This document shows positions 14,250-19,664 of a stretch of 19,664 bases of DNA, piece after piece. The translations under genes were made by a program, and so were the position numbers. The notes under the pieces were generated by a model. That model searched no databases. It was not told the DNA's origin and worked only from the letters and a program-made list of their open reading frames with translations. Source of the stretch: a bacterium (GTDB lineage: Bacteria; UBP18; UBA7526); assembly GCA_018903055.1 (NCBI GenBank), contig JAHIPW010000089.1, positions 1 to 19,664 of the forward strand, read 5' to 3'. Numbering within the stretch: the stretch's first letter is position 1; each line of letters begins with the position of its first letter.

Positions 14250-15185
14250 ATGAACGTTTCAAATAGATTAATGGGCATCATCATTCTCTACCTTATCACT
14301 GCCTTCATCTGTATCGGCCTTCTGGCTAAGAAGATAGAAAATAGAGAAATAGCAGAAAATTGTTATCAGCTGGGCATTAAATTAGAAGAAATGGGAGAAT
14401 TGGAAGAAGCAAAGAAATCTTATTTAAAAGCCTACCAGCTTAATACTATAAATCTTGCTTATGAGAAAAAGATTTCTTCCCACGAAAAATATATTACTTA
14501 TATAAGACATTCTAAGACTTTAATGGAACAGAAAAAGTATAAAGAAGCCATTAAATACTGTCAAGAGAAGATAGAAGAGTTCAAAGATAGCCCACTTGCA
14601 ATAGAAAGAGCGGTAACAGCTGCACTTCATCTACGACTTGCTCAAATATATGAAGAGGAAGGCAAAAAAGATCTGGCAGAAAAAGAAGAGAGAATAGGTC
14701 AGAAAATAAGGACAGAAATATCTCACTGGAGAAATCTCTTTATGTCATTAATAATACTTCCTGTTGTCGCTTCTGGTATGTCAGTGGTTAGTATAGGCTT
14801 ATTAATCATAGTTTTAGGAATTGTTCTCGGTATTACTCGACTCACCGAAAAAGGAAAGAAACGCTTATCTATTGAATCTAAGTTCAGGCCGAAGGAAATA
14901 GTTTTGGTAGTAATATTGTCCATTCTTCCTTTCTTCGTCTTTCTTTTTCCCTTTTTCACAAAGTATGGAATAGGATGGGCGATTGGTTTCCCTTGTTTCC
15001 TGTGGCTACTCATCATCAGTTCTTTAGTATATTTCTTAAGGAGACGTAGAAAAAAAAGTGTAATACTTCTTGTTAAGGAACTCCTCTTTCTCTGTATGAT
15101 TATCTTTCCTTTCTGGCTTGTTGTCTTTATGTTCTACTGGTCGATTGGAGTACCAATCGTCTACTCCTGGCTAAAATATTACTAA
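14250..15185 (+). CDS. Multi-span membrane protein with TPR-like soluble domain, unrecognised
   Basis: The 311 residues contain an N-terminal helix (7-26) and a helical soluble section (30-160) with two TPR-like pairs. One is YQLGIKLEEMGELEEAKKSYLKAYQLN (39-65) and another is SKTLMEQKKYKEAIKYCQEKIEEF (88-111). Then come about four to five hydrophobic spans (163-197, 217-237, 241-263, 271-309), with an RRRRKK cluster at 264-269. The overall form is a membrane-embedded protein presenting a protein-binding domain. No catalytic motif or known family is visible. The gene is visibly richer in A and T than its neighbours, which may mean later acquisition. AGGAAGG stands upstream of the ATG. Likely co-transcribed with the 109-residue gene. 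Confidence 0.7.
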   Translation: MNVSNRLMGIIILYLITAFICIGLLAKKIENREIAENCYQLGIKLEEMGELEEAKKSYLKAYQLNTINLAYEKKISSHEKYITYIRHSKTLMEQKKYKEAIKYCQEKIEEFKDSPLAIERAVTAALHLRLAQIYEEEGKKDLAEKEERIGQKIRTEISHWRNLFMSLIILPVVASGMSVVSIGLLIIVLGIVLGITRLTEKGKKRLSIESKFRPKEIVLVVILSILPFFVFLFPFFTKYGIGWAIGFPCFLWLLIISSLVYFLRRRRKKSVILLVKELLFLCMIIFPFWLVVFMFYWSIGVPIVYSWLKYY

Positions 15186-15300
15186 TTGATGACTAACCCG
15201 AGACAATGAACCCAAAGTTAAAATTTGCTGATATTACATCTGTTATCTGTGTGAATCTGTAATAAATCTGTGATAATCTGTGTATAATAGGAGGTTTACC
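15186..15300. repeat. Half-palindrome spacer of AATCTGTG words before dnaB
   Basis: ATCTGT/AATCTGTG words repeat at about 10-nt spacing from 15240 to 15283. They include AATCTGTGATAATCTGTGT (15265-15283), identical to the rpsF leader, and are followed by AGGAGG (15289-15294). Unlike other spacers, no ACAGATT left arm is visible on the upstream side (15186-15235). TATAAT at 15283-15288 lies too close to the start to be a useful promoter. Confidence 0.65.
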
Positions 15301-16662
15301 ATGTGCGCTGAGGCAATAAGGAGAGAGGAAATGATTGAGAAGGTCCCTCCCCAGAATATTGAGGCAGAGAAGTCGGTAATTGGTTCCATGCTCGTTGAGA
15401 AGGAGGCCATTGGAAAGGGCATCGAGGTTTTAGGAAATGAGAAGCCCTTCTATAAGGAGGCCCATAAGAAAATCTATTCGGCAATTGTGGAACTCTTCAT
15501 GAAGAATGAGCCGGTGGATCTGGTGACCATGACTGAGGAATTGAGGAGGAAGGGAAACCTGGAGGCCATTGGGGGGACAGCCTATTTAACAGAAATGATA
15601 AACTCCGTTCCTACGGCAGCCAATGTTGAATACTATGCCAAGATTGTTCAAGAAAAAGCGACATTGAGGGGATTAATCAATGCCTGTGACGAGATAAAGA
15701 ACCTGAGTTATGAGAGTGGGGAAGAGGTGGACAGGATTGTAGACAGCGCAGAGAAGATAATCTTCTCTGTTACCCAGGAGAAGATAAAACAGGACTTTAT
15801 ACTAATAAAGCATATCATAAAGGATAGTTTCCAGGCCATTGAGGAGTTATATGCTAAGAAGGAGCATGTCACCGGCATTCCCACTGGCTACAGAGAATTT
15901 GACCTGAAAACAAGTGGACTACATGGCTCTGAATTAATAGTTATTGCGGGAAGACCCAGTATGGGGAAGACCTCCTTTGCTTTGGGGATCGCCCATAAGG
16001 CCGGGGTAGAGGAGAAAATCCCGGTTGCTATATTTTCCTTGGAGATGTCAAGGGAACAGCTCGTTCAGAGGATGCTCTGCTCCGAGGCCCGGGTCGATGC
16101 CCAGAAGGTGAGGACCGGCTACTTGAGTGAATCCGACTGGCCAAAGCTTACCATTGCTGCCGGAAGGCTGGCCGAGGCCCCGATATTCATAGATGATACC
16201 CCAGCCATCTCTGTTCTGGAAGTAAGAGCCAAGGCGAGGAGATTGAAGGCAGAGCATAACATAAGCTTACTCGTCATCGATTATTTACAACTTATGTCTG
16301 GTTCGGGAAGGATAGAGAATAGGCAGCAGGAGATCTCAGAGATCTCCCGTTCCTTGAAATCCCTTGCCCGCGAGCTGAATGTTCCGGTAATTGCCCTCTC
16401 TCAGCTTTCCCGAGCTGCAGAACAGAGACCAAGCCATAAGCCCCAGCTCTCTGATTTGAGGGAGTCGGGCGCCATTGAGCAGGATGCCGACCTGGTGGCC
16501 TTTATTTTCAGGGAAGAGTATTATGAGCCGGATAATCCAGAGGTAAGAGGGATCGCAGAGATAAATATCGGAAAGCAGAGGAATGGTCCGACTGGAACAC
16601 TGCAATTAGCTTTCATAAAGGAATATACCAGGTTTGAGAACTTAGCCAAGAGAGCAGAATAA
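15301..16662 (+). CDS. dnaB: Replicative DNA helicase DnaB
   Basis: A hexameric 5'-3' helicase that unwinds DNA at the replication fork. It is 453 residues from ATG 15301. The N-terminal DnaB domain begins at VPPQNIEAEKSVIGSML, with the linker helix around residues 150-180. The RecA-like domain has Walker A GRPSMGKTS (217-225), Walker B LLVIDYLQL (323-331) and the conserved DLRESGAIEQDAD motif. FIFREEYYEP, GIAEINIGKQRNGPTG and the ending FTRF-like YTRFENL are also present. No intein interrupts it. ATG 15301 has AGGAGG at 6 nt. ATG 15331 (443 residues, opening MIEKVPPQN) also has AAGGAGAGAGG ahead and is a real alternative. GTG 15280 is rejected as spacer. Confidence 0.97.
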   Translation: MCAEAIRREEMIEKVPPQNIEAEKSVIGSMLVEKEAIGKGIEVLGNEKPFYKEAHKKIYSAIVELFMKNEPVDLVTMTEELRRKGNLEAIGGTAYLTEMINSVPTAANVEYYAKIVQEKATLRGLINACDEIKNLSYESGEEVDRIVDSAEKIIFSVTQEKIKQDFILIKHIIKDSFQAIEELYAKKEHVTGIPTGYREFDLKTSGLHGSELIVIAGRPSMGKTSFALGIAHKAGVEEKIPVAIFSLEMSREQLVQRMLCSEARVDAQKVRTGYLSESDWPKLTIAAGRLAEAPIFIDDTPAISVLEVRAKARRLKAEHNISLLVIDYLQLMSGSGRIENRQQEISEISRSLKSLARELNVPVIALSQLSRAAEQRPSHKPQLSDLRESGAIEQDADLVAFIFREEYYEPDNPEVRGIAEINIGKQRNGPTGTLQLAFIKEYTRFENLAKRAE

Positions 16663-16776
16663 GCTGATAAGCGGAGCAAGGAGGGGTTTACGGTTCACGG
16701 TTTACGGTGAACGGTAAACAGTCCCGACGGATGTCGGGACGGGTAAACTGTTAACTCCCGAACAGAGTGAGGGAAG
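16663..16776. repeat. Spacer with GTTTACGG words and an 8-bp hairpin before alr
   Basis: GTTTACGGTTCACGG, TTTACGGTGAACGG and related words at 10- to 14-nt spacing (16687-16716) face GGTAAACTGTTAACTC (16742-16757). Between them is a perfect hairpin GTCCCGAC-GGAT-GTCGGGAC (16721-16740). The end AACTCCCGAACAGAGTGAGGG (16753-16773) parallels the hppA leader (8030-8046) and supplies the GAGGGAAG ribosome-binding site. Confidence 0.8.
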
Positions 16777-17907
16777 ATGGATAGCCAATCCACCTGGGCA
16801 GAAATTGATTTAGCTGCTTTAATCCATAACTTTAAAGAGATCAGGAAAAAAGTGGGCCCGGATGTGGGAGTCATGGCCATTGTTAAGGCTCAGGGTTATG
16901 GCCATGGGATGGTCCAGGTCTCAAGGCCCCTGGAGAAGGAAGGGGTAAATTATTTTGGTGTGACCTCTCCTACCGAAGCCTTCCTCCTCCGAAAAGAAGG
17001 AATCGAATCGCCCATTCTTATTCTGGGCCCCACATTGCTTGAAAAGATAGAAAAGATCATAAAAAAGAATATTACTCAAACGATATGCACTAAAGAGATG
17101 GCCCTTGCTCTGCAAGGAGAATGCAAGAGATTCAAGAAGAGGCTCAAGGTTCATATTGAAGTAGATACCGGGATGGGAAGAACCGGAGTTCCCCATCAGA
17201 GAGCGCTGAAGTTAATAAAAGAGATAATAAAAATTCCGGAACTGGTGGTAGAGGGAATCTTCACTCATTTCTCAACAGCAGATGAAGAGGATAAGAGTTT
17301 TACCAAAGAACAGATAAAAAAGTTTAAAGAAATCTTAGAAAAGTTAGAGAAAGAAAAGATAAATATCCCCCTGAAGCATGCGGCGAACTCAGCCGGGATC
17401 CTGGGCTTCCCAGAGAGTTATTTTAATATGGTAAGGCCGGGTCTTGCCCTCTATGGCATCTATCCTTCTAGGTACGTTTCAAGGTCCCTGGACCTCCATC
17501 CGGTAATGAGTCTCAAGAGTAAAGTGATATATCTAAAGAGGGTTAAGAAAGGTGCTACCATAAGCTATGGCAAGACCTATGTTACAAATAAAAATACCAC
17601 CATTGCCATCCTTCCCATCGGCTACGAGGATGGCTACAATCGTCTCCTTTCCAATAAGGGAGAGGTTATCATAAGGGGGAAGAGGGTCAGGATCGCGGGA
17701 AGGGTCTGTATGGACCAGACGATCATAGATGTTGGTGAGGTTCCCGATGTTAAGGTAGGCGATGAGGCAGTTCTCATAGGAAAGCAGGGGGGAGAGAGGG
17801 TCTCTGTTGAGGAAATAGCAGAGAAGGTGAATACTGTCCCCCATGAGGTAGTCTGTAGGATTGCCGGGAGGGTCCCCCGTGTTTACCTTAAAAGCAGTAA
17901 CCAATAA
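16777..17907 (+). CDS. alr: Alanine racemase
   Basis: A PLP enzyme that interconverts L- and D-alanine, supplying D-Ala for peptidoglycan. At 376 residues it has the usual length. WAEIDLAALIHNF (7-19) opens the TIM-barrel domain. The PLP lysine is Lys37 in AIVKAQGYGHG; the common sequence is VKADAYGHG or VKANAYGHG, so the Gln-Gly pair is a slight variant. EVDTGMGRTG, the HAANSAG segment and MVRPGLALYG are conserved. The second catalytic base Tyr264 lies in ISYGKTY, and RIAGRVCMDQ follows in the C-terminal beta domain. The last codons AGT AAC CAA TAA fall in spacer repeat, as in pth. A spacer of about 90 bp precedes mlaE. Confidence 0.97.
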   Translation: MDSQSTWAEIDLAALIHNFKEIRKKVGPDVGVMAIVKAQGYGHGMVQVSRPLEKEGVNYFGVTSPTEAFLLRKEGIESPILILGPTLLEKIEKIIKKNITQTICTKEMALALQGECKRFKKRLKVHIEVDTGMGRTGVPHQRALKLIKEIIKIPELVVEGIFTHFSTADEEDKSFTKEQIKKFKEILEKLEKEKINIPLKHAANSAGILGFPESYFNMVRPGLALYGIYPSRYVSRSLDLHPVMSLKSKVIYLKRVKKGATISYGKTYVTNKNTTIAILPIGYEDGYNRLLSNKGEVIIRGKRVRIAGRVCMDQTIIDVGEVPDVKVGDEAVLIGKQGGERVSVEEIAEKVNTVPHEVVCRIAGRVPRVYLKSSNQ

Positions 17908-17998
17908 CCATTGGACAGCGAGCAGGTGAGCAGGTGAGAAAGTGAGTAAAAAGCACACTTTCTCCTGATCACTGATTACGGCACATAGGAATGCGAAA
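17908..17998. repeat. Spacer with GAGCAGGTG words before mlaE
   Basis: GAGCAGGTGAGCAGGTGAG (17919-17937) continues as AAAGTGAG. It is answered by CACTTTCTCCTGATCACTG (17955-17973), roughly its complement. The repeat is related to the start of the glmU-prs spacer (5341-5359). TAGGA about 8 nt before ATG 17999 is a weak ribosome-binding site for mlaE. A three-codon frame ATG CGA AAA TGA (17991-18002) overlaps the mlaE start. Confidence 0.6.
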
Positions 17999-18769
17999 AT
18001 GAAAAAGTTTTTCGAATTCATTGGCAGATGGACGACCTTTATCCTGAAACGTACGGGAGAGGTGGTCATCCTATTCTTCAGAATCTTATCCTGGATAGTG
18101 AGGCCGCCCCTGGATCTTAAGAATATCACTAGTCAGATGGTGGAGATTGGAATAAGGTCCTTACCTGTGGTGAGCCTGGTTGCTCTCTGCATCGGTATGG
18201 TCTCTGCCTTGCAGGGAGGCCATGCGGCCCAGTTAGTTGAGACCATGGGCATTGTGGCGGGAGGGGTAGCCCTGGGCATGGTCCGGGAACTAGGTCCGGT
18301 CTTGACCGCATTAATGCTTGCTGGGAGAGTGGGGGCAGGGATTACCGCAGAGTTAGGGACCATGAAGGTTACCGAACAGATAGATGCTTTAGAGACCCTG
18401 GCCACCGACCCCATTAAGTACCTTGCTGTTCCCAGGTTTATTGCTGGGGTTATTATGACCCCTATACTTACTATCTATGCCACTGTCATAGGCATTGCGG
18501 GTGGCTATTTCATCGGGGTACGTAAACTGGGCATCGGCTCTCGACAGTATATAGATGGCACCATAGAAGCCCTCTCTACCGATGCCCTCTTCTCCGGTCT
18601 CATCAAGGCTGTGGTCTTCGGCGCCATTATCATAACCATCGGTTGTTATCAGGGTTTTCGGACCAGGGGAGGAGCAGAAGGGGTGGGAAGGGCGACCACC
18701 CTCTCAGTAGTTACTTCCTGTGTCCTGATTTTGGCTGCCGATTACTTTCTAACCGCGGCCCTCTTCTAA
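17999..18769 (+). CDS. mlaE: MlaE-type permease of phospholipid ABC transporter
   Basis: Inner-membrane subunit of the Mla/Mce lipid transporter that moves phospholipids between inner and outer membrane. It is 256 residues with an amphipathic N-terminal segment and about five membrane helices. The signature region is present: ELGPVLTALMLAGRVGAGI followed by AELGTMKVTEQIDALETL, with the EQIDALE coupling helix at 126-132 that contacts the ATPase. PRFIAGVIMTPIL and the ending LSVVTSCVLILAADYFLTA are typical. The ATPase gene follows after a 125-bp spacer. The order permease-ATPase differs from E. coli (mlaF then mlaE) but is common elsewhere, from memory. Confidence 0.95.
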   Translation: MKKFFEFIGRWTTFILKRTGEVVILFFRILSWIVRPPLDLKNITSQMVEIGIRSLPVVSLVALCIGMVSALQGGHAAQLVETMGIVAGGVALGMVRELGPVLTALMLAGRVGAGITAELGTMKVTEQIDALETLATDPIKYLAVPRFIAGVIMTPILTIYATVIGIAGGYFIGVRKLGIGSRQYIDGTIEALSTDALFSGLIKAVVFGAIIITIGCYQGFRTRGGAEGVGRATTLSVVTSCVLILAADYFLTAALF

Positions 18770-18894
18770 AATAAAGTAGGAAAGTAGAAAAGAAGAAAAG
18801 TAGGAGAGTAGAGATTGAAAGAAACAAAGTCAAAAGAGAAATACTTTCTTACTTTCCTACTCAGATACTTTCTTACTCCGAATGGAGTGAGGCG
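18770..18894. repeat. Palindromic spacer of AAAGTAGG words before mlaF
   Basis: AGTAGGAAAGTA (18775-18786) pairs perfectly with TACTTTCCTACT (18850-18861), and further AAGTAGGAGAGTAG and ACTTTCTTACTCC words extend the arms. At the 3' end the hairpin ACTCC-GAAT-GGAGT (18875-18888) encloses the GGAG that should act as Shine-Dalgarno for mlaF, 7 nt before the ATG. Confidence 0.8.
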
Positions 18895-19641
18895 ATGATT
18901 GTCATTGAGGATTTACACAAATCGTTTGGAGATAATAAGGTCTTAAGAGGGGTAAATCTTAAGATCGAGAAAGGAAAGACCTTTGTCATCATTGGAAGAA
19001 GCGGCTGTGGGAAGAGCGTTCTATTAAAGCACATCATTGGAATCTTAAAGCCAAATAAGGGAAGGATACTAATCGATGGCTGCGATATAACAAAATTGGA
19101 TAAGAAAAGACTGAATGAGGTGAGGAAGAAGTTTGGTATGCTCTTCCAGGGAGCAGCTCTCTTCGATTCCCTGACTGTGGAAGAGAATGTGGCCTTTGGG
19201 CTGAGAAGGCATACCAATTTGAGCAGAGAAGAGACAAGAAGAATTGTTAACGAGAAGCTGGGGCTGGTTGGTCTGGCAAGGAATGGGCTCTTAAGACCGG
19301 CTGAGCTCTCGGGAGGAATGAAGAAGAGGGTTGGTCTAGCAAGGGCCATCGCTATGGAGCCAGAGATCGTTCTCTATGACGAACCCACTACTGGGGTAGA
19401 TCCTATCATGGGGGATGCCATAAACGAACTCATCATTGAATTGCATGATAAGTTGAAGATTACCTCCGTTGCTGTTACCCACGATATGATTAGTGCCTAT
19501 AAGGTTGCAGACAGAATAGCCATGCTCTATGAAGGAGAGATTATTGAAGTTGGCACCCCAAGAGAGATTAAGAATACCAAAAATCCTGTGGTCAGGCAGT
19601 TCATCACCGGAGCAGCAATAGGTCCCATTACTGCCGACTAA
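18895..19641 (+). CDS. mlaF: MlaF-type ATPase of phospholipid ABC transporter
   Basis: Cytoplasmic ATPase that powers the MlaE permease. At 248 residues it is the normal length. Walker A GRSGCGKS is at 34-41, the Q-loop glutamine in MLFQGAALFDSLT (85), the ABC signature LSGGMKKR at 138-145, Walker B IVLYDEP at 158-164 followed by TTGVDP, and the switch histidine in VTHDM (196). The FQGAALFDSLTVEENVAFGL stretch and MLYEGEIIEVGTP near the end are typical of the Mla/Mce branch rather than of amino-acid or metal importers. The GGAG ribosome-binding site lies in a hairpin. An mlaD (MCE) gene would be expected next, beyond the window. Confidence 0.95.
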   Translation: MIVIEDLHKSFGDNKVLRGVNLKIEKGKTFVIIGRSGCGKSVLLKHIIGILKPNKGRILIDGCDITKLDKKRLNEVRKKFGMLFQGAALFDSLTVEENVAFGLRRHTNLSREETRRIVNEKLGLVGLARNGLLRPAELSGGMKKRVGLARAIAMEPEIVLYDEPTTGVDPIMGDAINELIIELHDKLKITSVAVTHDMISAYKVADRIAMLYEGEIIEVGTPREIKNTKNPVVRQFITGAAIGPITAD

Positions 19642-19664
19642 TAGAGTAGGGATTGAAAGAGGCA
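19642..19664. repeat. Start of another AGAGTAGG-type spacer
   Basis: The last 23 bases include AGAGTAGGGATTGAAAGA, nearly identical to AGAGTAGAGATTGAAAGA in the mlaE-mlaF spacer (about 18804-18821). The junction after mlaF therefore seems to begin with a left arm of the same family, cut off by the window edge. Confidence 0.5.

Noticed and set aside
15283-15288. TATAAT as a dnaB promoter -10 box
   Set aside because: It sits 12 nt before the start codon, next to the AGGAGG, and no TTGACA-like -35 lies at 16-18 bp; a transcript from it would lack the ribosome-binding site.
17533-18129. 198-codon open frame on the minus strand
   Set aside because: Antisense to the well-supported alr and mlaE genes and spanning their spacer; no recognisable domain.
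18873-19349. 158-codon open frame on the minus strand
   Set aside because: Antisense to mlaF, whose ABC motifs are unmistakable in the other strand.

Overview
All genes in this window lie on the + strand and are mostly housekeeping genes of a Gram-negative-type (diderm) bacterium. In order: the last codons of an unrecognised gene, a small two-helix membrane protein, a 15-repeat TPR protein, ispE, spoVG, tRNA-Gln(UUG), glmU, prs, rplY (ctc), pth, hppA, ychF, rpsF, ssb, rpsR, rplI, two unrecognised membrane-protein genes, dnaB, alr, mlaE and mlaF. The Mla-type lipid transport genes imply an outer membrane. glmU and alr imply peptidoglycan, ispE implies the MEP isoprenoid route, and the membrane pyrophosphatase is of the K+-dependent class common in anaerobes. 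Arginine is coded largely by AGG/AGA. Together these suggest an uncultured, probably anaerobic bacterial lineage such as Aerophobota or Omnitrophota. The lineage is an inference from general look and memory, not a measured placement.

Layout. 1-2362: end of an upstream gene, a spacer, then the small membrane protein and the TPR gene. 2479-3848: ispE, spoVG and tRNA-Gln in close order. 3968-7850: cell-wall precursor and nucleotide genes, with the conserved prs-rplY-pth block. 8058-11428: pyrophosphatase and the YchF ATPase. 11687-16662: the rpsF-ssb-rpsR-rplI-dnaB block, interrupted by a 561-bp repeat-rich spacer and by two membrane genes. 16777-19641: alanine racemase and the Mla permease and ATPase; a substrate-binding MCE gene (mlaD) would be expected beyond the right edge.

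The least ordinary part is between the genes. Every junction longer than about 70 bp is filled with short words repeated at roughly 10-bp spacing. Many run one way in the left half and as the complement in the right half, forming large imperfect palindromes that end next to the Shine-Dalgarno of the following gene. Several word families are used (GTTAAC, ACAGATT, CAGAAyATCAG, AAAGTAGG, GTTTACGG, GAGCAGGTG), and near-identical stretches recur in different spacers in opposite orientation. On top of these sit compact hairpins whose 3' arm supplies the ribosome-binding site. A 13-bp inverted repeat, CCCGCACCTTT...AAAGGTGCGGG, ends at the same place relative to the start region of ychF and rplI. 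The repeat material also enters coding ends: the 5' part of the TPR reading frame, and the last codons of pth and alr.

Starts were moved inward from the longest open frame for the TPR gene, ispE, hppA, ychF, rpsR and dnaB, because the upstream in-frame sequence is spacer repeat. No intrinsic terminator, CRISPR array, insertion sequence or riboswitch could be supported.
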